A stretch of DNA of 64,000 nucleotides from Devosia litorisediminis (GTDB lineage: Bacteria; Pseudomonadota; Alphaproteobacteria; Rhizobiales; Devosiaceae): assembly GCF_018334155.1 (NCBI RefSeq), contig NZ_JAGXTP010000002.1, positions 124,001 through 188,000 of the forward strand, given 5' to 3'. The number at the start of each line of letters is the position of its first letter. The stretch's first letter is position 1. Position numbers and translations under genes: made by a program. The notes under the pieces were generated by a model. It searched no databases and was not told where the DNA came from. It worked only from the letters and a program-made list of their open reading frames with translations. This document shows, in pieces, positions 8,228 to 14,711 of this stretch.

Positions 8228-9427
8228 TTACGCTGCGCTGAACTTCAGCAGCTTGATCGCCTCGAAATCGGCGACGTCGCCGCCCACGCGCTTCCAGGTG
8301 TAGAACAGCGTGTAGGGCTTCTGGGTCAGGGCATCCCGCAAGATCCGGACGCCGGCGCGATCAACGATGGTGTAACCAGCTTTGAAGTTGCCGAAGGCGA
8401 TCGGTGTGCTGTCGGTCGCGATGTCAGGCATGTCCTCGGCCAGCACCACTGGATGGCCCAACAGGGTGTCGGGCTTGCCTGCCTCGAGGGCACGCTGCCA
8501 GATGAAGTTGCCCTGACCATCCTTGAGCTTGCGAGCCACCGCCAAAGTCTTGCGGTTCATTTTCCAAACTGCGCCGGCCAGGTGACCGACCTTTAGGCTG
8601 CTCTGCAGGTCGATCAGCTTGTCAGCGCCGTTAGTGGTCGCACCGAAGCTGCCATCGGTGCCGGTGACGACATGTTCGATGGTGCCCCAAGGGCGGGTGG
8701 CATCGTCCTGGGCGGTCGTGGGGTAAGTCAGGAAGCCGCGGGGCTTCAGGACGCCATTGCCGTTGTAGAAACAGGTTTCCTCAGAGCGGCTGAACTTGTC
8801 GCTCACCTTGGTCACCAGCCAGTTGCCAATGTCGATTGCGCTGTCATCCAGAAGCTTCTGCGTGACCTTGGGCATCGCGTAGATTTCGTGCACTGGAATG
8901 GACAGCTTGCCCAGGTTCGGTGCATCGGTGCCGGTGCGAGCCTCGGTCTCGCCAACCCAGCCGGCATCCGGCTCGTCGCGATCGACCAGTTCCTCAAAGG
9001 TGTCGGTTGAGATCGTGACCACCCGCGCGTACTGGCGCATGGGCGAGGACTCGAAAAGCGTCTGTGTGATGGCCGTGCTAAAGTGCGGAAGCACGGTGTA
9101 ACCGCCTTCCGGATCGCTGCCGACCTGCATGGCATTGGCGCTCATCACCTCGTTGAAGGCGGCAACGCCACCCTTGAGGTAGGAGCGCAGCGCTGCGCTC
9201 ACGGTCTGCTGTTCGGCATTGCTGACGGTGTCCGAATTTCCTCCGAGCTGGTTGCCAGCAAAGCGGTTTGCGAGGTCAGCCATCTGGGTGCGGACTTCAG
9301 CCAACCCCTCGTTATTCTTCTGCTTGAATTCACCGAAGGCATTTGTGAGTTCCGCCAAGACGGCTGCTGGGCTGGCATTGGCTTTTACGGTGCGGATTCC
9401 GCGCACCACGGGTGTGTGCATGTTCAT
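8228..9427 (-). CDS. HK97-family phage major capsid protein
   Basis: A 399-aa major capsid protein of the HK97 fold. The N-terminal 75 residues are a predicted helical delta/scaffold region (LAELTNAFGEFKQKNNEGLAEVR). The mature-shell part starts around residue 85 with the signature GSDPEGGYTVLPHFSTAITQ, then SPMRQYARVVTISTDTFEE, the E-loop-like DEPDAGWVGETEART, and late GHPVVLAEDMPDI and IAFGNFKAGYTIVDRAGVRILRD. AAGGG lies 8 nt upstream of the start. The gene is full length and shows no decay. It stands alone: no portal, head maturation protease, terminase or adaptor gene occurs nearby. Directly upstream is a stem-loop array in the presumed 5' leader. Confidence 0.93.
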   Translation of the reverse strand: MNMHTPVVRGIRTVKANASPAAVLAELTNAFGEFKQKNNEGLAEVRTQMADLANRFAGNQLGGNSDTVSNAEQQTVSAALRSYLKGGVAAFNEVMSANAMQVGSDPEGGYTVLPHFSTAITQTLFESSPMRQYARVVTISTDTFEELVDRDEPDAGWVGETEARTGTDAPNLGKLSIPVHEIYAMPKVTQKLLDDSAIDIGNWLVTKVSDKFSRSEETCFYNGNGVLKPRGFLTYPTTAQDDATRPWGTIEHVVTGTDGSFGATTNGADKLIDLQSSLKVGHLAGAVWKMNRKTLAVARKLKDGQGNFIWQRALEAGKPDTLLGHPVVLAEDMPDIATDSTPIAFGNFKAGYTIVDRAGVRILRDALTQKPYTLFYTWKRVGGDVADFEAIKLLKFSAA

Positions 9428-9572
9428 AGTCAGGCCCTTTCGATAAGGCGTGCGCGATCGCTCGCGTTGAATGTGTGTGATTGGTAAGCGCCAGCGCTAG
9501 GCAATGGCGGTTCCAGCAGCGTTGTGCGTACTGGCTCGGCGCGGGAATCCGGTCGACACCCGGTCCCTGTTT

Positions 9573-9719
9573 CTCGATAGGCCTGAGCCTTCATCGAGCC
9601 CGGCCTTGCATCTCGCGGAGGGGCCGGATTGCCGATCAAGTTGCATCGCGCGGGCTTGATAAGCGGGTTGCTGTCCTTGGTGTCCCGGCCCCCTCCAGTT
9701 GCATCTCGCAGGCTGGAGG
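9573..9719 (-). ncRNA. Stem-loop array with shared loop sequence upstream of capsid gene
   Basis: Four stem-loops lie in 147 bp of the presumed capsid leader. Three share a loop but have different, self-complementary stems. At 9692-9719 the arms are CCTCCAG/CTGGAGG and the loop is TTGCATCTCGCAGG. At 9635-9660 the arms are ATCAAG/CTTGAT and the loop is TTGCATCGCGCGGG. At 9600-9627 the arms are CCGGCC/GGCCGG and the loop is TTGCATCTCGCGGAGG. A fourth at 9573-9598 has arms CTCGAT/ATCGAG with an unrelated 14-nt loop. Read as RNA from the minus strand, the shared loop is close to GCGAGATGCAA. Compensatory stems with a constant loop argue for an RNA (or single-stranded DNA) element. I know no named family that fits. 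Confidence 0.6.
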
Positions 9720-9782
9720 AGGGCACTAGGAAACCACCATGACCACCGTAGACTGCCATGATTTGGGCCTGCAGGCAATTAT

Positions 9783-10040
9783 TCAGTTCATGATATGTTC
9801 TAGATCTCCACCGCCGCCGCTCTCGATGGCATCTGCCACCTTCCGCAGCCAGTCCGCTGCACCTGCCGCTCCGTGTTCCTGAATTGCGCAGTTCAACCCT
9901 GTGCCGATGAATGCCGAGGCCAGCGCATGATTTCCCATTTCGGTCCTGAGCTTGCCGGTCATCGTCGCCAGGCGCTCGCCCAGCTGTTTGCTCATGATGC
10001 GCTGGTGAAGGTCGTAAGGCTCGTCGTTCGCTGCTGCCAT
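9783..10040 (-). CDS. Hypothetical phage protein (85 aa)
   Basis: An 85-aa helical protein beginning MAAANDEPYDLHQRIMSKQL, with the conserved-looking GNHALASAFIGTGLNCAIQEHG and AADWLRKVADAIE segments. The protein type recurs in alphaproteobacterial prophages, but I cannot name a family. The ATG at 10040 sits 8 nt from AAAGGA; the ATG at 10046 is too close to it. The gene lies between the DUF1376 gene and the stem-loop array, in the same orientation. Confidence 0.7.
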   Translation of the reverse strand: MAAANDEPYDLHQRIMSKQLGERLATMTGKLRTEMGNHALASAFIGTGLNCAIQEHGAAGAADWLRKVADAIESGGGGDLEHIMN

Positions 10041-10070
10041 GGTCATGGTCCTTTGTTGGGTGAGAGGGGC

Positions 10071-10109
10071 TCTTGCAGATTGGGCGTTTCAGAACATCAA
10101 TCTGCAAGA
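10071..10109. repeat. 11-bp perfect inverted repeat upstream of the 85-aa gene
   Basis: Arms TCTTGCAGATT and AATCTGCAAGA are separated by 17 nt, about 30 bp upstream of the ATG at 10040. On the + strand the repeat is followed by GTGTGTTTT. It may be an operator for the 85-aa gene or a terminator in the other direction. Confidence 0.5.
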
Positions 10110-10233
10110 ACGTGTGTTTTAGACCAGCACCGGTCTGGGCTGTTGGTTCGGCGGACCTTGCAGACGCGCCCCCGGCCATGCGTTCGCTGGCCACCGGATC
10201 TGTGCTAGGCATTGCCAAACTTTGGGGGCGCGC

Positions 10234-10398
10234 ATGTCTGATTTGGTGAAGGTGGCTTTGATCGCAGCGGTTGGCATCATCGCATGCACAGCGATCGCTA
10301 TGTACTTTTCGCCTTACCAATCTTGCGTTCGGACGTTCAAGGAGACTGTTCCAAACGCAGTCCCCACTGCAGTAGCGGGATTCTGCGTCGGTAGATAA
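10234..10398 (+). CDS. Small membrane protein (54 aa) on opposite strand
   Basis: A 54-aa protein with one N-terminal transmembrane segment (KVALIAAVGIIACTAIAMYF) followed by SPYQSCVRTFKE and a short tail ending AGFCVGR with a second Cys pair partner. I recognise this architecture (short TM, then SPYxSCVR) from small prophage proteins of Alphaproteobacteria, though no function is assigned. GGGGG precedes the ATG by about 6 nt. It is the only + strand gene in the minus-strand block from 5550 to 12590 and converges on the DUF1376 gene. Confidence 0.7.
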   Translation: MSDLVKVALIAAVGIIACTAIAMYFSPYQSCVRTFKETVPNAVPTAVAGFCVGR

Positions 10399-10412
10399 AT
10401 TCGCAATTCCGG

Positions 10413-11222
10413 TCATGCTGCACCTGCCAGCGCCCGAGCAGCGTCCATCTCGGCAGGTGTCGCCGTTGTGCATGACCTGGTGCCCCAATAGATCGGCTTC
10501 CCACGCACCTTGGCCAGGAACGGGGCTATCGGGTCATCTTCGCGGATCACGGGAAGTTCGCCGCCGGTGCTTGCCGTGGGGACGTTCCGGTGATGCGCAA
10601 CCAACTGATAGCGCTGGATGTGGGATCGTGCCCGCTGGGCACCATCAGTGCCAACACACGGCGCGTTCGGCGTTGCACCGCACCGATGGCATTCGACGCC
10701 CAGCGCTGCCTCCCGGTTGATCCCAAGGCTGGTGTAGGTCTGGATCTCCCGAGACATTCCACTCAGATCAATCGAAGCATTCGGGCCCTCAGGGCCTATA
10801 GGGGTTTCTTTGTGGTTCTGGGTAGCATTGCGGTCGCTATGCGTTTGCATTGCGAACGCATCACCACCGCCATTGTTTTTATTGTCTTTTTCGCCCCATC
10901 GCGCCTTTGCGCTTCGGCTGGCTGCCCGTGATTTTTGAGATGTGTTTCTGATCTCCATATCGACCCAGTCCGCCCAGAGCATCCCGTCTGTTTCCGCCAG
11001 TTTTCCCTGGTGCAGTAGAGCGGCCAAAGCCGTCCGGAATCCTGCTGTAGGTATCCCGCATTGACGAGCAAGGCGGGCGTCGTCACGCGAAAGCGGCTCG
11101 CCTCGATCGAACATCAGGCATACCAGCGTGAGCATCACGCCCCTTTCCGCTGGGGAGAGGTCGCCGATGCGCGAAAGCCAGTCAGTCGGGAAGAACCGAA
11201 ACCACCGCGGAGAGCTGGTCAT
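10413..11222 (-). CDS. DUF1376 (YdaU-like) protein with C-terminal zinc-finger-like motif
   Basis: A 269-aa protein. The N-terminal 100 residues match the DUF1376/YdaU domain common in phage replication regions (WFRFFPTDWLSRIGDLSPAERGVMLTLVCLMFDRGEPL, then ARQCGIPTAGFRTALAALL). A low-complexity linker with KDNKNNGGG follows. The C-terminal part holds CHRCGATPNAPCV, a Cys/His cluster followed by RARSHIQRYQ, similar to small zinc ribbons in phage proteins. The ATG at 11222 has AGGAG about 6 nt upstream and overlaps the previous stop as ATGA. A role in element DNA replication or regulation is inferred from family context. Confidence 0.8.
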   Translation of the reverse strand: MTSSPRWFRFFPTDWLSRIGDLSPAERGVMLTLVCLMFDRGEPLSRDDARLARQCGIPTAGFRTALAALLHQGKLAETDGMLWADWVDMEIRNTSQKSRAASRSAKARWGEKDNKNNGGGDAFAMQTHSDRNATQNHKETPIGPEGPNASIDLSGMSREIQTYTSLGINREAALGVECHRCGATPNAPCVGTDGAQRARSHIQRYQLVAHHRNVPTASTGGELPVIREDDPIAPFLAKVRGKPIYWGTRSCTTATPAEMDAARALAGAA

Positions 11223-11473
11223 TGATGCTCCTGCAAATGGACTGCACAGCGCCACCGCACGTCGAGAGGCGCGGTTAGGTCATCGTGGTGCGCCTCTACG
11301 CCTTCCACCGCCCCACACACCTCGCAGGGCTGTTTCTCAAGCCTTCCATCGCGCAAGGCGACAGCAACAGCCAGATTGGCCCTGCGATGGGCTGCAAGCG
11401 GGTCAGGGCGCCGGTCATGAATTGGCGGCAGCAATGTCTTCCACCGCCGGCGACGAGCTTGGCTATGTCTCAT
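11219..11473 (-). CDS. Small Zn-finger (HNH-like fragment) phage protein
   Basis: An 84-aa basic protein. Its C-terminal half has CEVCGAVEGVEAHHDDLTAPLDVRWRCAVHLQEHQ features, that is CxxC, a paired HH, and a final C-x-x-H. This pattern belongs to small phage zinc-finger proteins related to HNH-type folds, but no clear nuclease site is present. The start at 11473 has GGAG 9 nt upstream, whereas the ATG at 11488 overlaps the upstream gene more. Its stop overlaps the start of the DUF1376 gene. DNA or RNA binding is likely. Confidence 0.75.
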   Translation of the reverse strand: MRHSQARRRRWKTLLPPIHDRRPDPLAAHRRANLAVAVALRDGRLEKQPCEVCGAVEGVEAHHDDLTAPLDVRWRCAVHLQEHQ

Positions 11474-11609
11474 TGCGCAGGCTCCCAAGATACCGATCTA
11501 CTGCCGCCAGATGATGTTCACGGCGTCGGCCGTGCCACCTGCTCAGAACGATGTGAGCGCGGGCCATTGCGATATGGGCGAGGGCGATACTCAGACGCAT
11601 CAACCGCAT
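11463..11609 (-). CDS. Small basic helical protein (48 aa)
   Basis: A 48-aa frame starting [21 protein letters not shown] with an amphipathic helix, then a basic stretch ([11 protein letters not shown]). GGAGG lies 7 nt before the ATG, and the ends overlap both neighbours by about 10 bp, as for the rest of this compact operon. No family is recognised. The good SD and position support it as real, but its small size keeps confidence moderate. Confidence 0.5.
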   Translation of the reverse strand: MRLMRLSIALAHIAMARAHIVLSRWHGRRREHHLAAVDRYLGSLRNET

Positions 11610-11845
11610 GACCGGGCCTCCCGCGCACTGGTGTTTGGAACCGGGCCGGATAGCCGCGCGGCCGCCCATTGGTCGAGGTCCGTGACAGGATAGAGCGGAA
11701 TCCGACCGTGGTACTGCATGACCGGGCCACCGCCGACGCTGGCCAGCTTCGCCAAGGTTGCCTTGGCAACGGTCATGCCGTGGTGTTCGAGTAGATAGCC
11801 GGGAACCTCGGCGCGGCGCAGTCGGGGCTTGGCGCTAAACTGCAT
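11600..11845 (-). CDS. AlpA/excisionase-like DNA-binding protein
   Basis: An 81-aa protein with a winged-helix layout typical of excisionases and AlpA-like regulators. The helical [29 protein letters not shown] is followed by the wing segment [23 protein letters not shown]. The [17 protein letters not shown] stretch matches the common 'xxxGRxxxYxxxDLxxW' ending of this group. The ATG at 11845 sits 6 nt from GGGAGG. In an element with a tyrosine integrase it may direct excision. A transcription regulator role is the alternative. Confidence 0.75.
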   Translation of the reverse strand: MQFSAKPRLRRAEVPGYLLEHHGMTVAKATLAKLASVGGGPVMQYHGRIPLYPVTDLDQWAAARLSGPVPNTSAREARSCG

Positions 11846-12062
11846 GGCCAGCCTCCCCGTCGACTTCATTGCGCCACCAATCGGGGAGTGGGCCCGTGCC
11901 GTCAATTGCGCTAGGCTGGCCTTCGCTGGCCAGGATCACCTGTTCATGGAACCACCGCCGCTTGTAATCTGGCAGCTGGGCCAACAGGGCGGTCATGCGG
12001 GCAAGCTCGGACACCTCAGATTTGAGGGCTGGGGTCTGCATGATTTCGTGCTGACCCATCAT
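11835..12062 (-). CDS. Hypothetical phage protein (75 aa)
   Basis: A 75-aa acidic protein ([20 protein letters not shown]...), with a central [22 protein letters not shown] and an ending rich in Trp and acidic residues. No family is recognised. Its start overlaps the upstream stop by ATGA and its end overlaps the excisionase-like gene, so it is almost certainly part of the same early-type operon. Confidence 0.65.
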   Translation of the reverse strand: MMGQHEIMQTPALKSEVSELARMTALLAQLPDYKRRWFHEQVILASEGQPSAIDGTGPLPDWWRNEVDGEAGHAV

Positions 12063-12367
12063 GCCACCGCCTTCGGTGCCGTGGTGCGGCCAATGGTGTC
12101 GAAATTGCTACCTACCGCCGTGTTGATGCCTTCAAGCGTCGATTGCGAAATGCGGATAAGCGCGTCGAGGCGGTCCATATGAGGGACGCGGTTGTCTGGC
12201 GGGCCGAAGTGGCACTCGTTGATGGTGTCGACTACCGTCTCCAGCAAATGCGCCAAGCTGCCCAGCTCGCATTGCAAGCTGTTCAAGTCATAGGCGTAGC
12301 CTTGCCCGCTTTGGGCTGTGTGGCTTGCAGAAACCGGCGTGCCGGTGCTATTCTCTTTCGAGTTCAT
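12059..12367 (-). CDS. Hypothetical protein (102 aa) of element early operon
   Basis: A 102-aa protein starting MNSKENSTGTPVSASHTAQS. After a disordered Ser/Thr-rich head, the rest is predicted helical (LNSLQCELGSLAHLLETVVDTINECHF ... LDALIRISQSTLEGINTAV). AAGGA lies about 9 nt before the ATG at 12367. It overlaps the RHH gene upstream by 20 bp and the 75-aa gene downstream by ATGA. Function unknown; similar helical proteins accompany phage replication genes. Confidence 0.65.
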   Translation of the reverse strand: MNSKENSTGTPVSASHTAQSGQGYAYDLNSLQCELGSLAHLLETVVDTINECHFGPPDNRVPHMDRLDALIRISQSTLEGINTAVGSNFDTIGRTTAPKAVA

Positions 12368-12590
12368 TGGCTTCAATCCTTGCAGGGGTTTGGTCGTGAC
12401 CATGGCTCGGCAGTGCTTCAACACTGGCCGGGCCTTTTGCTTCCTGAGCCTTAAGGGCCCAGTCGAGGTAGTGGATAATCTCAGAGTTCATTGAACGACG
12501 GTTTGACGCAGCTTGCTGGCGAATTCGTTCGCTCATTCCAGGGGGTAACCTGAGGGGATACTGGTGGGTTTGTTTGGGCTTCAAAGCCAT
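12348..12590 (-). CDS. Arc-like ribbon-helix-helix DNA-binding protein
   Basis: An 80-aa regulator. The core QYPLRLPPGMSERIRQQAAS and NRRSMNSEIIHYLDWAL is an Arc/MetJ-type ribbon-helix-helix, with a beta strand (QYPLRLP) that inserts in the major groove. The ATG at 12590 has GGAG 8 nt upstream. It is the first gene of the leftward operon and is divergent from another RHH gene at 12713. The intervening 122 bp hold three similar 17-bp operator-like sites. The arrangement resembles a lysogeny switch with two related repressors. Confidence 0.85.
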   Translation of the reverse strand: MALKPKQTHQYPLRLPPGMSERIRQQAASNRRSMNSEIIHYLDWALKAQEAKGPASVEALPSHGHDQTPARIEANELERE

Positions 12591-12602
12591 CGAATGTGCT
12601 CC

Positions 12603-12619
12603 ATATCGAGTAGATATAG
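12603..12619. promoter_or_regulatory. Operator-like site O1
   Basis: The 17-mer ATATCGAGTAGATATAG shares the ATATC-N5-GATAT near-palindrome with sites at 12631 and 12670. It lies 13 bp upstream of the RHH start at 12590 and could control the leftward operon. Confidence 0.6.
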
Positions 12620-12630
12620 AGATTGATTGC

Positions 12631-12647
12631 ATATCAACTCGATATAG
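12631..12647. promoter_or_regulatory. Operator-like site O2
   Basis: The 17-mer ATATCAACTCGATATAG is central between the two divergent RHH genes. It is the closest of the three to a perfect ATATC-N7-GATAT palindrome. Confidence 0.6.
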
Positions 12648-12669
12648 TCAACAATGCGCTGACAACTTT

Positions 12670-12686
12670 ATTCCGAGTTGATATAG
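12670..12686. promoter_or_regulatory. Operator-like site O3
   Basis: The 17-mer ATTCCGAGTTGATATAG lies 26 bp upstream of the rightward RHH start at 12713. Its right half matches O1 and O2, and the left half is degenerate. Confidence 0.55.
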
Positions 12687-12712
12687 GACGTGCTTGGGAC
12701 AAGGAGCAAAAA

Positions 12713-13372
12713 ATGGCAGATCGATCTAGCTACCCAAGTGAGCAGGCCGATAAGTACCTTTTGCGACTGCCAGAGGGGATGAGGGATCAACTCAAATCTG
12801 CGGCCGCGCAAAACAACCGGTCGATGAATGCTGAGATTGTCGCGCGATTGCAGGATAGCTTTGAAAAGAAAACACCAGAGAGTGATGCGCTGGTATTTCA
12901 CACTAAGGTAGTCAACAGCGCTCTGGAGCAGTTTGACTCTGCAGCCAGCGATATCATTGCCATCGACGATTGGGCTATGGAAAATGGCATTCGGAACCGA
13001 GCGGATGCCCTGCGGAGACTCGCAAATATGGCCTTGCTGTTAGACGAGGCCATAAGCCCCATGGCGCTACGCTGCCAGGCATTGCTACGTACCTATGAAG
13101 AAATGGGCGTGGCGTTGTCCAAGGTAGAGCTGGTGTCAGAAGATCCATCCGGTGAGAAGGACGTTCAGAAGGCCATAGATGACCTCTTCTACTGCATTGC
13201 TTCAGTAGGGACTTCGCTGACCTCTTTGTTAAGGCCGGTTTTTGCGTACCGTGAGGTGGCCGATTTCACCGAAGCGAAGAGACTGGCTGTAGATGAAAGC
13301 GGCGAACTGGACGAGATGATTAAAGAGTTCGCCGATCTCACGGCTCGACATAGTCGCGACCGAATTAGCTAA
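12713..13372 (+). CDS. Ribbon-helix-helix regulator with long C-terminal domain
   Basis: A 219-aa protein. Residues of about 12-50 are an Arc-type RHH (KYLLRLPEGMRDQLKSAAAQNNRSMNAEIVARL), clearly related to the divergent regulator at 12348-12590. The remaining 165 residues are helical, with a second RHH-like stretch (ENGIRNRADALRRLANMALLLDE) and no known effector domain. AAGGAG sits 6 nt before the ATG at 12713. It may act as the element's maintenance repressor, and the extra domain could sense a signal or oligomerise. That role is inference from position. Confidence 0.8.
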   Translation: MADRSSYPSEQADKYLLRLPEGMRDQLKSAAAQNNRSMNAEIVARLQDSFEKKTPESDALVFHTKVVNSALEQFDSAASDIIAIDDWAMENGIRNRADALRRLANMALLLDEAISPMALRCQALLRTYEEMGVALSKVELVSEDPSGEKDVQKAIDDLFYCIASVGTSLTSLLRPVFAYREVADFTEAKRLAVDESGELDEMIKEFADLTARHSRDRIS

Positions 13373-13391
13373 ATTGTCAGTCCGCAAGCGC

Positions 13392-13438
13392 ACCTGGTCC
13401 ACCGCCGGCGTCGCATGATGTAAGCACTGCTCGCTGGC
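13392..13438 (+). repeat. Intergenic motif copy A
   Basis: ACCTGGTCCAC followed 14 nt later by GATGTAAGCACTGCTCGC. A related copy occurs at 13699-13751, 24 nt apart in that case. Both follow small rightward genes. The function is unknown; they may be duplicated regulatory segments. Confidence 0.4.
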
Positions 13439-13475
13439 CAGCCGGATAGACTGCATCTCAAAACGGAGAACTAGG

Positions 13476-13679
13476 ATGGACGATTTTGTTGCAGAATATA
13501 TGCGTGGCGGCCTCACAGCAGCGAACGAACTATTGCTCGAACGCTTCCCGAACGCATCTGATCGGGTCGCGAAACTTGAAGCTATGGAATCTGGCGGGAA
13601 ATGGCACGTGAAGTGGCACGACGCGTCAGATGGCGCCGATGACCACGACGACGGCTTTCTAGACGACTACGCAGGCTGA
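13476..13679 (+). CDS. Small acidic hypothetical protein (67 aa)
   Basis: A 67-aa acidic protein starting MDDFVAEYMRGGLTAANELL and ending in an Asp-rich tail (DGADDHDDGFLDDYAG). GGAG lies 7 nt upstream. No family is recognised. The charge pattern recalls DNA-mimic and small antitoxin-like proteins, but this is only a general resemblance. It lies between the RHH regulator and the Panacea gene, each side separated by a copy of the ACCTGGTCCAC motif. Confidence 0.55.
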   Translation: MDDFVAEYMRGGLTAANELLLERFPNASDRVAKLEAMESGGKWHVKWHDASDGADDHDDGFLDDYAG

Positions 13680-13698
13680 TCTGTCTCCGCTCGATCCT

Positions 13699-13751
13699 AC
13701 CTGGTCCACATCCCCAGCTTTGATTGCCCGTCCGATGTAAACATTGCTCGC
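13699..13751 (+). repeat. Intergenic motif copy B
   Basis: ACCTGGTCCAC, then GATGTAAACATTGCTCGC after 24 nt. It matches copy A at 13392-13438 apart from a 10-nt longer middle and two substitutions in the second block. Confidence 0.4.
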
Positions 13752-13810
13752 GCAATCGCGGCGGGCTAGGTGGGATGGCGGCAAGTCCCGCGCCCGCCGC
13801 AAGGTGGTAC

Positions 13811-13836
13811 AAATTCACGTGACATTTAGTGAATTT
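13811..13836. promoter_or_regulatory. Inverted repeat upstream of Panacea gene (operator candidate)
   Basis: Arms AAATTCAC and GTGAATTT are perfectly complementary with 10 nt between, 86 bp upstream of the Panacea ATG. A direct repeat TTTTGACGC at 13834-13842 and 13894-13902 follows. Autoregulation by an antitoxin-type protein is plausible. Confidence 0.5.
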
Positions 13837-13921
13837 TGACGCCTATTCCCCATATGTTCACCTGAAGCCATACTGATTTGGGTGTGGCGCATCTTTTGAC
13901 GCATTGCTTGGGAGGGCAAAA

Positions 13922-14377
13922 ATGACCGTTAATTCGCTGTCTGCCGCCCGCACGCTGTGTGAGCTGCGCGACTGGAAGCTCTCAAACCTTGAGTTGCAAA
14001 AGCTCCTTTATCTTGCCGAGATGTACAATCTCGGCATGTATGGCGAACCACTGATCGACGGCGAGTTCGAGGCTTGGGACTACGGCCCCGTGTCTCCAGA
14101 TGTCTACGCTCGTGCTCGCGGATTCGGTAGCGGACCAATACCCAATGTCTTCCACTGGGTTTCTGAGGTGCCTGCCAGCTCAAGCGAATACGCTATGCTC
14201 AAGGAGATCGCCGCCCAGGCGAAGCGGTTCACCGCTGGTCAGTTAGTAAACATCACACATTGGTCTTCGGGTGCTTGGGCTAAGTTCTACAAGCCAGGCA
14301 TTCACGGCATTCGAATCCCGAAGTCCGCTATACGGCAGGAATACCTTGACCGAACCGAAAAACAACAAGCCGGCTGA
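13922..14377 (+). CDS. Panacea-domain (SocA/DUF4065) protein, putative antitoxin
   Basis: A 151-aa Panacea-domain protein. The signature LSNLELQKLLYLAEMYNLGMYGEPLIDGEFEAWDYGPVSPDVYARA spans about residues 22-67, and the C-terminal LVNITHWSSGAWAKFYKPG matches the family's W-x-x-x-Y end. GGGAGGG lies 6 nt before the ATG at 13922. Panacea proteins are antitoxins that pair with many unrelated toxins, often encoded next door. The next gene overlaps by 32 bp and encodes a two-span membrane protein, so a toxin-antitoxin pair is likely. A phage-defence or element-maintenance role would fit its place next to the integrase. Confidence 0.88.
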   Translation: MTVNSLSAARTLCELRDWKLSNLELQKLLYLAEMYNLGMYGEPLIDGEFEAWDYGPVSPDVYARARGFGSGPIPNVFHWVSEVPASSSEYAMLKEIAAQAKRFTAGQLVNITHWSSGAWAKFYKPGIHGIRIPKSAIRQEYLDRTEKQQAG

Positions 14378-14711
14378 AGTCGGACCGGCGCCGGTTCCTC
14401 ACATAAACCTGGGGTCGCCGCTGGACAGCGCCCCAGGCGCCGAGGCCGCTGGTGATCAAGTAGCAGCGCTACAGGCCAGCAAAGAAGCGTTGGAGAACAA
14501 GCTGCTCGAAGAGCGTTTCGTTTGGGTCTTGGTCATCACGATCCTGTTCAATGTGTTGTTTCTCGTAAACGCACAAAACTGGACCGCTCCGATTGTCATA
14601 GGGGTTCTTCAACTGGTCGGGCTCTTCGTTCTTGCCCAAAAATGTCGCGTAGATCCGATCATGCCGCTACTGGATAAATTCATGGGAGCGTTCAATGGAC
14701 GGGGTAACTAG
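14346..14711 (+). CDS. Two-span membrane protein, putative toxin partner of Panacea protein
   Basis: A 121-aa protein read from a TTG at 14346, which has CAGGA 5 nt upstream; the first in-frame ATG at 14271 would overlap the Panacea gene far more. It begins MTEPKNNKPAEVG when TTG is read as Met. A charged helical stretch (QVAALQASKEALENKLLEERF) comes next, then two hydrophobic spans (VWVLVITILFNVLFLVN and APIVIGVLQLVGLFVLA) and a short tail. Membrane-acting toxins are among known Panacea partners. No homolog is recognised by sequence, so toxicity is inferred from arrangement. It converges on the integrase, overlapping by 4 bp. Confidence 0.7.
   Translation: MTEPKNNKPAEVGPAPVPHINLGSPLDSAPGAEAAGDQVAALQASKEALENKLLEERFVWVLVITILFNVLFLVNAQNWTAPIVIGVLQLVGLFVLAQKCRVDPIMPLLDKFMGAFNGRGN

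Noticed and set aside
9573..9719. CRISPR array
   Set aside because: Stems differ between units, the repeats are only about 14 bases in loops, spacing is irregular, and no cas gene exists.
9430..10488. Long minus-strand open frame of 352 codons and its 109-codon C-terminal part ending just before the capsid gene
   Set aside because: Low-complexity Gly/Pro/Arg-rich product, no SD, antisense to the 54-aa gene, and the stem-loop motifs fall in different frames of it.
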